This document shows, one piece after another, positions 11,364 through 23,411 of a stretch of DNA of 64,000 bases. Made by a program: the position numbers and the translations under genes. How positions within the stretch are numbered: the stretch's first letter is position 1; each line of letters begins with the position of its first letter. The stretch is from Mya arenaria (taxonomy: Eukaryota; Mollusca; Bivalvia; Myida; Myidae): positions 41,780,429 to 41,844,428 of the forward strand of contig NC_069130.1 of assembly GCF_026914265.1 (NCBI RefSeq), given 5' to 3'. The notes below the pieces were generated by a model that ran no database searches, was not told the origin of the DNA, and worked only from the letters and a program-made list of their open reading frames with translations.

Positions 11364-13093
11364 AGCGGCGGACGCTCTGAGCCGCTCAAGTCAACGCTCA
11401 TTTACCTACTGAACACCTCAAACGCGGTCCAATTAGCCGCTCATCAAACAATTAGTGTTAACCATTGACAATCTGATGAGTGATTATTGCTGGACAATAT
11501 TGTTTGTCAGATTGTGATGAAACTTTTACAAGGTATTGGACCAAGAGCAATATTCATGGCGATGTTTAAGATGAAAGAGACTTTTAATGAGATAACATTA
11601 GTAGAATATTAGATTGTATCGATATAAACTTTATTGTCATTAGAAGATATGCAGACAGAAACCAGAAAATGACAATATGTATTGCTTTTGCTAATATCAT
11701 CTTTCAAAGTAATAGCAGTTTTATTAAGTTGGTAGAAAATGTCACAATTGAGGCGTTTATAAATAATAGATTACGGCCAGTTATATGTGTTTTCAAATGC
11801 AGTAAGTAAGCCTAAAATTAGAACGAAAAGTTGAGTATCACATCGTATAATTTTGAATTAAGTGCAGCAGGATTTTGCACTCCCCCTACCCGCACAGAAA
11901 ATGCACACAAAATGTTTGAAAAGTACGACAACTGCATTACACGATTATAAATTATTATTGAACTGTTTTCTTTTATAATTTTATTACTAAGATGTTTTTG
12001 TTGTTGTGTGTGTTTTTGTTGTTGCGATATTTCAGGCCGAATATCACAAAAATACAAAGTCATATCTCAATCTCAACCAATTTTACTGTATATTATAAAA
12101 ACTATCAAAATCGTATATGTTTTCACAACTTTTAAAATTGTGTTCTCTTATTGACAATATTGATTCAAACTTTGGTCAAGATTCCTAAGAACTTTTTTCT
12201 ACAGCATACAATGTAATTAAGAACAACTCAATGCTGTTGAAAATTACCCCAACATATGCTTTTGTTATAGTATAAGTTATCTTTGAAACATTGACACAAT
12301 GTTTTAATCGACACATTCTATGAGGTAATGTTCTTTTTTAAAAATAGTTAAAACAATAATGTGTAACATACGATGCTTTTATTCGGTAAAATGAGTTGAA
12401 ACTAAAGTTCAGCGTTGACCTGAGTATTTTTTATGATATTAGAGCAAGGTGTTTAATATTGAAAACGCAAAGACTGTTCAATCGTCACAAACCCATCTCA
12501 AACTTGGCCCAATTAACGGCTCATCAATCAGTTTGTGTTTGCCATCGTCACTCTGATGAGTGACTATTAATTGACAATATTGTTTGTCATATGGTGATAA
12601 AACTTTTAAATGTAAAGGAACCTAGAGCAGTATTCATGGCGCCGGTACAGATGAAATAAATTCCTTTTGAAATTACATTTATTGAAATAACTGATCGTAT
12701 CTGAGATTCTCAAGTCAAAGTCAATGCTTTATTTATTCTATTTTATAGAACATTAAATAACGAAGTATTACTCGTTAATGAAAATGGTTTCACTGACCCT
12801 GTGAATGTCTTGGAATATGATAAAAGCATCAGTCATCAGATATTCTAATTGCCAGAACCTTTTGTGAAACATGTAACGTTGTTGTGGTTTTTGATTTTAT
12901 AAGGTTAAGAAAATCTTTTTTCTCTATAACTTATTTCGAAAGTAAACTCACCCACTTCTGCAGTGAGATGATCTTTTTTAAAAAAATGTCTCCTCTCTTG
13001 CACGACACTTGTAATTCCACAATTTTAGGATCGGCGCTTTGGTCTCCCAAGGACTCTGTTCTAGGCCGTTTCACATTAACGTTTTAGTAAACC

Positions 13094-16000
13094 ATGGTTC
13101 CATGCGGACAGTTGAAGGAATATCTTGATTCCTTACCAACGTTCAATCGCAAATGCATGCTTCGAAAGGGGATAGAAGTCCACAAAATCTATGTCGACAT
13201 GACTAAAGGTGAAACGTTTCTTGATGACCAATTTGCTTACACAGAATTTGGCCGCATGGTTTTGACGAATGGAAGTATTCGTGCTGGGCGAGTAAAGAAT
13301 GCCAAGCAGATTGTCGTTGCCAGGGAAACACTGTATTGCAGTGGAACCACGGCATGTAAGCGGGCATGCGGAAGCTACGGATTGTGCTTACCAGGTAACA
13401 GAATGTTCTATTTTATTTATAATTAATGTCAAAAGTAATTTTCATATCTTTTTTATAATAATTTAATTGTTATGTAAAGAAAAATAAGAATATTTATGTA
13501 GAATAAAATTATTTGACCCTCAATTTCCATAGAATTGAGTGAAAAATAAAATAAATTTTCATTAAACATTTAACCAACTGAATAAATGAAAAAATGAAAT
13601 GAAAAAAGGTTGGAGTTACGTGTTTTTTTTTTCAGAATTATGTTCGACATCTAAAATCATCAATAAAGTATTTTGAATTGGAATGCTAACTGCCAAAGGA
13701 AAAAAAATCATTAAACATTTAACCAACTGAATAAATGAAAAAATGAAATGAAAAAAAGGTTGGAGCTACGTGTTTTTTTTCAGAATTATGTTCGACATCT
13801 AAAATCATCAAAAAAGTATTTTGAATTGGAATGCTAACTGCCAAATAAATATGTCGTGCGCTGTCTTAAACCAAAACCGTAGATGCTCAATTGGTCAACT
13901 TACTTATTAAAGGGGCAAATATAGAACGTGGCAAAGATATTTTGTTATTTTAATGCATAGCACATTTGACACTATGATAAAAAACATTTGACTTGTGTAC
14001 AGGAAAAAAAGTATAAGACTTTATAAACGGGATTTTTCAACTTATAGCTACGTGGCCTCAAACTCTTAAGTCAAAAAAGCGACAACATATCGCTTATAAA
14101 TTTATATCTACACAATCAATGGCTTGTTTTTGTTTTGATCATTACAGTCAAATGAGCTAAGAAATTATAATGCATTAAAATAAAAAAATAAAATATTTTT
14201 GCATCAATCTGTATTGTGTCCCTTTGAAGCTGCGCTCTCAAAGATTTAACCTTTTTCCATTTTTTTTTTATTTTTTCTCTTGGAATTAGCAAATGTTTGC
14301 GTAAATATCTGCAAACCAGTGATGAAAGGCTGCTGACAAAAGATCAGATCGCAGATTTTCATATTTCCATTCCTCATTTAATGTTTTATAGCTAAATGTA
14401 TTATTATTAATGCATTATATTTATGTTACTAATGGTTAAAGAAAAAATCATAAAAATTCCCGATATTGCAGATATTTACGCAAAAATTTGCTCGTTCTAA
14501 GACAAAAAAATAAAAAAGTTGTCAAAACATTCAATCTGTTTGAGCGCAGCTTTAATTAAGGCAAAGAACACTACAGAGTTCTGCAGAAAATTACAATTTT
14601 ACATCATTAACCGTATAATAAACTGAAACAATGGAATCTGACCATAACTTATCAACCAATAATGAATAATTATGATTGCTTTAAAGTGAAAAGAGCCAAT
14701 AACCTGGTAATTATCTTGCTATGGGTCCACAAAACTGTCATGTTACATTTTTTCTCAACCCTCAAACAGGGTTCAATGTACCTGGCTTAAACATTGAAGT
14801 CGATAATTTCATGCACGCTCTTATGTTTGACACTGATGTATCAGAATGAATAATTTGCTTTCTATGAATAAAACAACAGTTTAAACATGCCTGACAAGTG
14901 ATGGGGTTAGAAAACTGCCCGCGGCATTTTCTACCAGCATAAAATATATACAAGCAAATACAAATTCACCGTAATTATTTCCCTTGCTTATCTTTCACAC
15001 AGGTCGCTAGTTATTATAAGAACATTTCTATTTATGTTTAGTTATTTATGAGTGTATGACAATGTATCGCTAAGATTAGGAAATTCACTTGAATACTAAG
15101 CAAGTGTCGGAAATCAAATTAGTTTTTATCTGTAAATTCGAATAAACTTAGTCTAACATTTCCAGTCTTACTATTTCTGTAATAAATCCCATTCTGACAA
15201 AGAATAAATTATTCAAAAATATTGAGATGACAATGCATTTGCTGTTTGGCCCAATCAAAATTTGCCAATATGCCAATAATTCTACAGGGGGTGTATTCAC
15301 TTGTGTATTGAGTCTGATTTTAAGACTCCGACTCAGAATTCCAAATATTCATTAAGTGGTAAATGTGCTATCACAGAAGCAAAAATGTTAAAAATCGTTG
15401 TACCTGTTACAAATAAAATATTCTACTATCAAACAGACATTTTTTATTTTCTTATAAATTTTATAACATATATTTTGAGACAACTAAGATTTTAAAAAAA
15501 ATTGAGCCCGAGTCTAAAACTCCGACTAAAGACATTAGTGAATACCATTCTTCTACACCAGTGTCATATAAGAAAATAAAAAAGTGTTCATTTTCCCCCA
15601 AAATTCATGACATTTTCCCAATTAATTGAATATAAATCCTGTGAATGAATAAATACGCAATGATGCTAGTTCAGTATTTTTTTTAGAATTATTTTCACCG
15701 TCTCTTCCTTCGGAATCAAGATTTATTTTTGACTTTGGGAAAAATACCAAATCATGCTAAAATAGCAAATATTATAGCAACTATATATGATTTTAATGCA
15801 TACATTAGCTAATCTTATTAAAAACAAAATTAAGCTAATCCAGATATTTTTCTGTTTTGACATTTTTTTCTGTTTAATTAATGTTCTTATTGTATAATAT
15901 TTTAAGCTTAATTACGAAAACAGATAATGTTAATCATTCATATTTGAATCAGTTAAAATAAAGTTTATTATCTCGTAAGACTGATTTTTAAGACTTGCCC

Positions 16001-18293
16001 AATTGTTCAAGGGGGGTAAAGCTTGATAAAAGTTGTTACATGAGTGCTGGAACTTTTTTTAAACTTTTTATTTATTTTTTTGTAAAAATATCTTTCATAA
16101 TACCACCTTTATGGCAAATGTTAAAGTGTTAAAATGTTTATACAGACATTATGAGATAAAACAGTACCATTATTATGACTCAGTGAACTGACAATGTGAA
16201 TTTTAATTGGTCTTATTTTTCAAATCAGGTCAAAGTTTTTGAAGACACATCAATCATGTTATAGTCTAAATTGTTAACATAAGTGCATTCATTTATTATC
16301 ATGATTTCATGTAGAAATTGAACAGAAAGTATACAGTGAATTGTATATACAATAAGTCTGATATGATTTCGGTTGTCCGGTTAGCGCAGTGGTTAGCACA
16401 CTCGCTTCTCACCTAGGTGACCCACCCGGGTTCGATTCCCGGCTTGGGCGCTTGTGAGTTTGGTTTGTGGTCACCAAGCCGGACAAGTGGGTTTTCTCCG
16501 GGTTCTCTGGTTTTCCCCAATCGTGCCAACGAGAGTGATTAATATAATGTTGTAATAACTTGTTTCACAATCGTTGTGAAACAAATATGTTTAAACTAAG
16601 TCTGATACAACCGTAGGAGTAAGTAAAACATTTGTAAACTCTTTATTTTGCAGGCTGCGACAAAACGAAAATGCGAGGCCACCGTTGTTCATACAGAATC
16701 AAGCTCACCCAGATGCTTGGCTTCGTCAATTTCTGGTTTGTTGAGGAGCTTGGAAGTCATGATCAACTTAACGGAAAAGACTGCGATTTCAAAGTTAACT
16801 CCCAGCATGCCTCAATGGTGTCTGATTCCAAACTTACAGACTTTACAAGCTCTTTCAAAGTAAAGCTTCCAACCATTCCAAAATCCCCCCGAAAGCTTGC
16901 TCCGAAGCCTTTTAAGAAACTCACCGCTGAGAAAGGACAAGGAAATGGAAAAATGGACCCAGCTCGGCCTGATTCAAATACCGATGCTACAACTTACAAT
17001 TATGTGCTGGGTTCAATTCCCAACAGTGAATCAGCTGAAGAACTTACGTCAGCTGTATCCAGTCAACACTGTTGACTCAACAGTCATCTAATTTTTCTAA
17101 TGATGCTTCACTTGCCATTTCTATGAACATCACACCTAGTCAGTTCCCATGTGCCACAGATATGAACACTAACAATGCCATATTGTCTGCAAGTTTGCAA
17201 GCTGCGGGCCAAACCTTGCCATCTATGTTACAACCAGTGCCATCTCTGACCCCAGCAATGAGCTCAATGCTGCAAGCAAATCTCATAAACTACATGACCT
17301 CCATGACAAACTTAGACATTCCTGTGTCTAACGCTTCCAACTTAAACCTTATAAACCCTTCTCTAGTCAATATTAAACAAGAACCGTCCAGTCATGACTT
17401 ACAGAGCCAGAATGTACTCGCGTTTTCTCAAGCATTCCCCTTGATAGCTCCGCCTCTCCTGTTTTCACTCCAGGGACCAAACCCAGGTCCCTCTAGTCAG
17501 AGCAGCCACTCCCCCTCACAGAGCAGCAGCCAAGGTCACAAGGAGAGGTCACCATTTGCAAGAGACCAAAATGCCAATATTCAAAAATCACTAGATATAG
17601 AGGCAAAAATCAAAAGAGAAGCCTCAGGTCGTGTACAGGCAAATCATGAAACACTTGGACAGGTTCAAAACAGAATTATGGAGAGAGCAAAAAGTCGTAA
17701 AAGCGCTCACACAATGCGTGTCCCACAGAGGAATGAGACAAATGTAATTGACTTATCGAAAAATGTGAATGATATAAAGCAGGACAACTTTTCTGTCACA
17801 AAAGAGGGTTTATGTGGAAAGCGCTCCATTGATGATCTCATAGACCGAAAGGTTATGTCATCTAAGACATTCAAACGTCTTCAGACACTAAACCATGTGA
17901 TCCAGAGCGATGTCTTCCAAAAAGCAAAAAATAGGCTTGAGAAAAATAATGTGGCAAATCTTAAGAGTGGTTCTGAAGAAATTGCTCTTAATTTAACAAC
18001 ACGCAATTCACAATTTTCAAAATTCGATTCTGACCAACAGACGGATACCCAACAAAGTTATTTCAAGCTGGCCGGCTTGTAAGGAAGGGAGGCAACTTGA
18101 TCTTCCTCATGAATTGACCAACGGGCATGAACCAGACTTGCAGGAACCAATGGAGTTGTCTCCTCTTTCTGCTCAATATGGCTCAACCAATGGTAATAAA
18201 GAAAACGAGGGACTCGACATGGTAAATGGTCTGTGTAACAGCGCCATCAATGGTATAACTGATGCAACAAGTTCTCTAACAAAAAATGAAAAG
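13094..18293 (+). CDS. Unrecognised protein with Cys/His cluster and regulator-like tail; two frame breaks
   Basis: Exon 1 (13094-13394) starts at an ATG in strong context (AAACCATGG) with an in-frame TAA two codons upstream. Its GTAACA donor joins the acceptor before 16654 in phase 1. The joined N-terminus has a Cys/His cluster, YCSGTTACKRACGSYGLCLPG then CDK..RGHRCSY, which could bind zinc (a WRKY/GCM/FLYWCH-like fold is only a guess). The frame stops at 17075, but a long Ser/Gln/Asn-rich frame is open from 17039 to 18082, and a third from about 18063 to a donor at 18293. The second frame holds two SUMO-like sites (IKQE, IKRE) and VIDLSK, similar to a CtBP-binding motif, which suggests a transcription regulator. 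The two shifts could be sequencing indels or real decay. The final exon and stop were not identified, and the protein family was not recognised. Confidence 0.6.
13560..13845. repeat. Two-copy 149-bp tandem duplication in an intron
   Basis: The segment starting CATTAAACATTTAACCAACT at 13560 is repeated at 13709 with only a few differences. It lies in intron 1 of the unrecognised gene. Confidence 0.9.
13911..14223. mobile_element. TTAA-type MITE, 313 bp (family A)
   Basis: Imperfect terminal inverted repeats (AGGGGCAAATATAG... and ...CTGTATTGTGTCCCT), TTAA on the left and TTGA on the right. The inner part (TTTTGATCATTACAGTCAAATGAG) matches the element at 38407-38718. TTAA targeting suggests a piggyBac-like source of transposase, which is inference. 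No coding capacity. Confidence 0.7.
14228..14551. mobile_element. TTAA-type MITE, 324 bp (family B)
   Basis: Inverted ends AGCTGCGCTCTCAAAGATT and AATCTGTTTGAGCGCAGCT, flanked by TTGA and TTAA. It is the same family as 23974-24249. It sits end to end with the family A element, sharing a single TTGA tetranucleotide between them. Confidence 0.8.
14556..16363. other. Intron 1 of the unrecognised gene, no further feature
   Basis: AT-rich intronic sequence with only short open frames. A pair of GACTCCGACT / ACTCCGACTA stretches near 15324 and 15518 forms part of a weak inverted structure. Nothing coding was recognised. Confidence 0.4.
16364..16596 (+). mobile_element. tRNA-derived SINE, 233 bp, with 11-bp target duplication
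   Basis: The head resembles a tRNA: A-box TTAGCGCAGTGGTTAGCAC and B-box GGTTCGATTCC. The body runs to a 3' hairpin TTTCACAA-TCG-TTGTGAAA. TAAGTCTGATA flanks it at 16353-16363 and 16597-16607. The same family occurs at about 30185-30480. It ends about 45 bp before an exon acceptor. Confidence 0.88.
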
Positions 18294-19853
18294 GTAAAGA
18301 AGTCTTGTTGTATTTTTGAAATCTATTGCCTTAAGGCGACTATAAATTAATAGCTAGATATTCATTCCCACCCAAAATCTTTATTCGGCCCCTTAAATTT
18401 TATTGACTCAAATACAAATGTTGATCTAGGGTCTGTATTTGCATATCTGTCCGAACTGTCCGGGAACAGCGTTTATTCATACATACAGTGTCGCTGTATA
18501 ACATTCAAATGTAAGAAAGGAGATTTTTACAAGCATGTTCGTGGTTCATCTAGAAACACATGTATAATGTATATGGTCTCTTATTCAACAGTGAAAAAAC
18601 AACAGTTATCTAGAATTTTTTTTAAAAATTTCACATGCAGCACCCCCTTTAAAAAAAGGGATGAAAATCTAGAAATTAATTTATATTGCCAAAAATGCCT
18701 GCTGTTTTTATCATAGATGAAATGAATGAAAGGATTGTATAGTACACACCTGTATATGATTTTATTTGTTTTACTTTTATATTTGACATACTTTTTTATA
18801 CAGTGTTTCTAACAGCTTATAATGGTCAATCAGAAAAATAACTTGGGGTCTGTTTGAGCATGAGGGATTCTTGCACAAAAGCAGGGGCTTAGATCCCTTT
18901 TGAAATTGTTTCCAAAGTCAAATTTTTATATTAATTTCAAGGTACATGTACTTGCTTCTGTTCTTTTTTTATGGATATGTTCAACAAACAATTTTTACCT
19001 CTGTACAATAGTCTGGAGTTAAAAAGATTAATCCTGAACTATAAAACCATTTTTTCTTAGAAATTCCTCATACCATGCATGCCTGGCTTACCAGGGGATT
19101 TTGGTTTGAATTCCAGGGGATTTTGATATAACAAAAGGGGATTTTAACACAGCGAAATCTTGCACAATATCTACATTTATGATATAAGAATAAATATAGA
19201 AACACACTCTAATTACAATAATTTTTGGACTTAGTCATCATTGTCCTTCATGGAATTTCACACTCATAATAATATGGATGCTTTCCACTTTAAACTTTGA
19301 GCTAGAGTTAAAAAGATTTTTTTTAAAAATCTCTATTCCAGGGGATATTGATCCCCCGCCGGGGGACCAGGGGATGGGTCGGAATTCCGGGGGATTTTGC
19401 CCCCCGTGGAGGGATGTGTCATGTATGTCATACTTGCCATTCCATTTGGTATGGTTAATGCTGACAAGTTCAACCATAAATCCAACATGGGGATGGGGCT
19501 GGTGGTAGGGGATTCCCCTGGGTTTGCGCTCGATCCCGACGTGAGGTGAATATCTCCCAAAAATTAAAAAAGTAATTGTGTGTGATTGGGAAAAATGTAG
19601 ACAAGAATGCTTTGTTCATTACTAGAACTGCTCTTTAACTGTCTATCAAATGCTCTTAATGTTTAAGTTGTAAATGGGAATATATTCAATGCAAATATAC
19701 ACACATTCTATACATACATTCACACTCAGTTTGCATCACAATTAAAATTATTAAGTTGAATCATACATGTTCATTATTTATTCAAATGAGAATGATTTTC
19801 ATTGATATATATTTTACTCATGAACTTAATACATGGTTGCAATGAATATGTCA
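18294..19853. other. Non-coding interval with G-rich motif cluster
   Basis: No gene recognised. Between about 19090 and 19520 the motif AGGGGATTTTG and related G-runs recur, with an inverted pair GATCCCCCGCCGGGGGACC near 19350. Small open frames on both strands here are by-products of the low-complexity sequence. Confidence 0.4.

Positions 19854-19890
<37 letters not shown>
19854..19890 (+). repeat. Poly-G tract, 37 G
   Basis: Uninterrupted G run, very unlike its AT-rich surroundings. It could form G-quadruplexes, and it is also a typical place for assembly error. Confidence 0.95.
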
Positions 19891-19891
<1 letters not shown>

Positions 19892-19904
19892 GAGCTTATT
19901 TACC

Positions 19905-20304
19905 CTCGCCATCGGGTTATACCCATTCGGCGAGCACGCTACGTTTTACAGTATTTCTACAGATTTAATAACATTTAAAACATCTCGTCTTTAATCGTAG
20001 CGTGGGTGCTTTGGACTGTATATATATAAATATTCCTACACAGTATGTATAAATCTCTGGTTAAAAATTCAATATTTAAATAATATCTTAAGAATCTATC
20101 ACATACGCATTAAAATCAAACACTTCAAATACATCATATACAAACATTTTAGGCTCAGCCTACATTTAAAAAAAATGTCTAAATTTTAAAATTCTTTACA
20201 ATAGTAAGTGTTTATATATACAACGTATCCTTGGCATTATAACAACTAGCTAGTGAGAAATTTTATTTATTGTTTTTAAATGACAGATTTCTCACTAGTT
20301 AGTT
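19905..20304. other. Two inverted repeats after the poly-G tract
   Basis: 19905-19934 is a CTCGCC...GGCGAG hairpin enclosing GGG-TTATA-CCC. 20244-20261 and 20287-20304 are 18-bp arms (17 of 18 pair) around a 25-bp loop. No coding sequence here; the function is unknown. Confidence 0.6.
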
Positions 20305-21196
20305 TCCTAAACCACCCCCACCAGAGATGGGGGCGGTATATGCTGGTTTGCACTGAGGACTATGCCTCAGTGCGTTTGCCTGAATTTTTTTTCTTTTTTC
20401 TTTTTCTTTTTTTCCTTTCTCCTTTCAGTGAATTCTTTTTTTCTTGTTTATAATACAACAGCGATATTCAATAAAAAAATAAAAAATAAAATAAGATAAA
20501 GAAAAGTGTGTTATACATGTATATATATAAGTGTCCAACTGTTGTTGTTATTCTTCTTCTTCTTTTATTTTTTTTTATTTTTTTGGACTAGTATCGCTGT
20601 GTAACCAGGCAAACCAGGATGGAGAATATAACAATTCCCAGCTTAAGACTCCATCCTATGGTGTTACAATATGTGAAAGCGTTGCCAAGGATTGATTAAA
20701 TTATGAAATAAAATATAGATTGGTTGATCCTCCAGGGTGTATTTAAAATATCGCTATTAATATTAGATCCGTTTCCGGATGGTAGTTTAGTACTGGCATA
20801 AACAAAGACTTTACTAACTATAAGAAAGAAAACGATCCTTTTCAGGGCCACTGTTAAAATATTATATAATAATTTAAAATGTTATATACATTATTTACAT
20901 AAAAAGGATTCTCATCCCGGAGGAACGGTAAATTTATAATATACAACGGCTGGTGAATTATTAAAACAACATATAGACAAACTCCCCGAAGCCCTTCTTC
21001 CCATAAATGTATGGGGTTTAATGCTTGAAAAATAAAAAAAAGAATTAAATGTGAATGCCTGTGCTATTCTACAGGGGTGGATCCGTTCAGTATTACTATT
21101 TTTCGCACCCCGGGATAGAGAAAAGAATGAGTTCGCCGGGTGCCATGATTTAGGCTACTTGAATACTCTCCATTGAAGGAGATACCATGTGGGAGG

Positions 21197-21261
21197 ACAT
21201 TCGGAACTCCTCGGCCATTTTATCAAAAACAAAAAAAAAATGGCCGAGGAGTTCCGAATGG
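21197..21261. other. Perfect 23-24 bp stem hairpin
   Basis: Arms 21198-21220 and 21238-21260 are exact reverse complements (CATTCGGAACTCCTCGGCCA... and its complement) around an A-rich loop of about 17 nt. The direct motif TGGGAGGA lies on both outer sides (21189-21196 and 21262-21269). Confidence 0.9.
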
Positions 21262-21739
21262 TGGGAGGAAAGTGTCACGTGACAAATTCACTCAATGGCG
21301 GAGGATTAAACAGACAGACTATCGAAGGGTAATTTTACCGTTAAATTCACAATGATTGTTAAATAAAACACACACCACTAGTAGTATTTATACGGGTCAG
21401 AGTGTGCACAATTATATGACTACGATATATACTACTGATCGATAGGTATTTCTCACGATCGAGAGTACAAACAAACTTGATCAATGAAAATCACGTGACC
21501 GTTGGAATGTGTTTCCCACGGTGAATACTATAAAGATTATAGTAAACAAAATTGTAAGGCTACTATTTAAGCTTTTAAGATTTAGTTGTGGTTGGTCAAA
21601 GTTTTGTTACTAATTTCCAACCAGTATAATTTGTTACTAAGAATATTTGGCTAGGCCTTGTATTATTCACTTAGTTTTTCAATTTATGATAGATAATTTT
21701 CAATTTATGATAGATAATTAAATGTTATTTTTGCTAGGA

Positions 21740-23411
21740 GTCTTGGGGTACTGAACGGAACCGTCCCGACACCTGACCTGGGTAGGATAAAGCTGCCGGT
21801 AAAAGGGGTAACATTAATAATTAAATAAGATAAAATATAAATTAAATATGTAAATAATAGCTTAGATTATATATATATGATGTTCAAAAATGAACAACAT
21901 ATAAAGTAGACTGTTCCTGACAGTATTTAATAGAGAATGCTAAATCCAGTTATGGGGCAATTAATTAAAAGTACCGACAGCTTCCAGACAACCGACCTTT
22001 ATAAATAAAAATAAAAATATAATTAAAAATAATGTAACATAATGTATATTATGATATACAACACATTGTATATTATGTCTAAATTTTGTCGGTTATCTGG
22101 CAGTCAACCAGGAATTTGGCAAGTGACCTGAAGACAGACTTTTGGGCAGCCTTGCTGGGGTTTAGAATATTGTTTATATTATAATCCAAACCAGAAAAAG
22201 TTAGGGCTGCCCTAAGTTCTGCCCTCTGGCCCCTGTAAGTGTCACAGTGTAACAGAATGTGGAAAGTGTCACAGGTCACTCAACACCGAGCACAGTTCGG
22301 ATCACTTTTGAGAATATATTTCCCAGCACTTCTTGGGAGATGTGATGTGCCCAGTCTCAGCCTCGTTATGCATTTATCAATTCTAAAGAAATTAGAATAT
22401 TTATTTGGAGGCTGGAGACTCACAGAGGTCCTATCAAATGTATTAATGTATGTTTTAGGTGTCCTCGCCGACCGCCATTCATTTATGACGTGCTGGCGGG
22501 CTAGTGAATAGACCTCTGTGGGTGCAAGAGGGACCGGATCATTCACCTTCACACGCCTGAGGCCCTCCTTTGCAAGCCCATCAACCACTTCATTCCCCTT
22601 CAGGCCGACATGAGCTGGGACCCATACCATGGTAACCTTTAAGTTTTTCTCCAGAATGTTCCAAAATGTCTTTTATCAAATCAGGTCTGGAGCTGCTACC
22701 TCTGTTTTGTATAGACTGCAATGATGATTGCGAGTCTGAGAGGATAGCAGTATGTATGGGCTTGTCACTGATAACCCAGTCCAGTGCATCTTTAATTGCC
22801 AAAAGTTCAGCCGAAAATATGGAGAGATGGTTGCTGAGTCTTTTAATATTTTTGATATTTTTGGATGGAATATAAAAGGCACATGCAACTATGCCGGTTT
22901 CTGGGTTTTTAGATCCATCTGTGTAAATTTTTAAATGCTCAGCATAATTTTGATCAATATGAGAGAGAGTTTCAGCTTTGACGAGGTGCGGCAAGTCTGA
23001 TTTCGTTAATTTTTTAGAGATAGAAATGTCAACTGAAGGGTCCTGGAGGGTCCACGGAGGAACCTTAGACGGCCTCAGGTCTGCCACACTTACATCTTTG
23101 AGCCCGGCCTCCTCAACAATGCTTTGGGTGTAAGCGCCAAAAGGCATCGCTCTATGTTTACCCTTGTCATATTTTGCCTTGATGAGATCTTGAAAAATAT
23201 ACAAAATAAAGCCCTTCGAATAGCTCTGAGAGCCCTTCCCTGTACCCCTGCATGCATGCTCGAGGAAGAGGCGGGGATACTTCCCTTGGCCCTGCGGAGG
23301 AGACAACAAATCATTAACTTCTGGGCTAGGGTACAGTCCCGGAAAATAGGTAACCCTGTAAGTGACCTCTTTGGAATATGTCAGGGAAATGGTTTACCCT
23401 TTTATACTTGA
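21740..23411 (-). mobile_element. LINE with RNase H domain and inverted 5' segment
   Basis: The minus-strand part (about 21740-23190) encodes a ribonuclease H domain (IYTDGSKN, SAELLAIKDALDW, LSDSQSSL, WVPAHVGLKGNEVVDGLAK) and a terminal zinc-type region ending at 22079. There is one frame shift near 22620. The adjoining 23190-23411 reads in the opposite orientation and encodes the stretch normally just upstream of RNase H (IQNKALRIALRALPCTPACM, EEAGILPLALRRRQQIINFW). Such 5' inversion is the known product of twin priming during LINE insertion. Jockey/I-group relatives carry this RNase H domain. The left (3') limit is approximate, and the reverse transcriptase itself is missing. Confidence 0.8.

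Larger units (their letters stand above)
5226..13091. repeat. Two complete tandem ~3.93-kb CDC25 units
   Basis: Unit 2 (about 5226-9158) and unit 3 (about 9152-13091) are near-identical head-to-tail copies, each starting GCGAACCCGTTTGG and ending GTTTTAGTAAA. Exon 1 start codons are 3955 bp apart. Unit 1 (about 900-3458) is a partial third copy in the same orientation. At the right end, unit sequence stops within 3 bp of the start codon of the next gene (13094), which marks the duplication breakpoint. Confidence 0.9.

Noticed and set aside
16376-16450. Possible tRNA gene at the head of the 16364 repeat
   Set aside because: Same reasoning: tRNA-like promoter boxes only, followed by a SINE body with an 11-bp target duplication.
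22590-23309. 239-codon minus-strand frame taken as one protein
   Set aside because: Only the part below about 23190 is LINE sense; the first ~40 residues are antisense to the inverted LINE segment.
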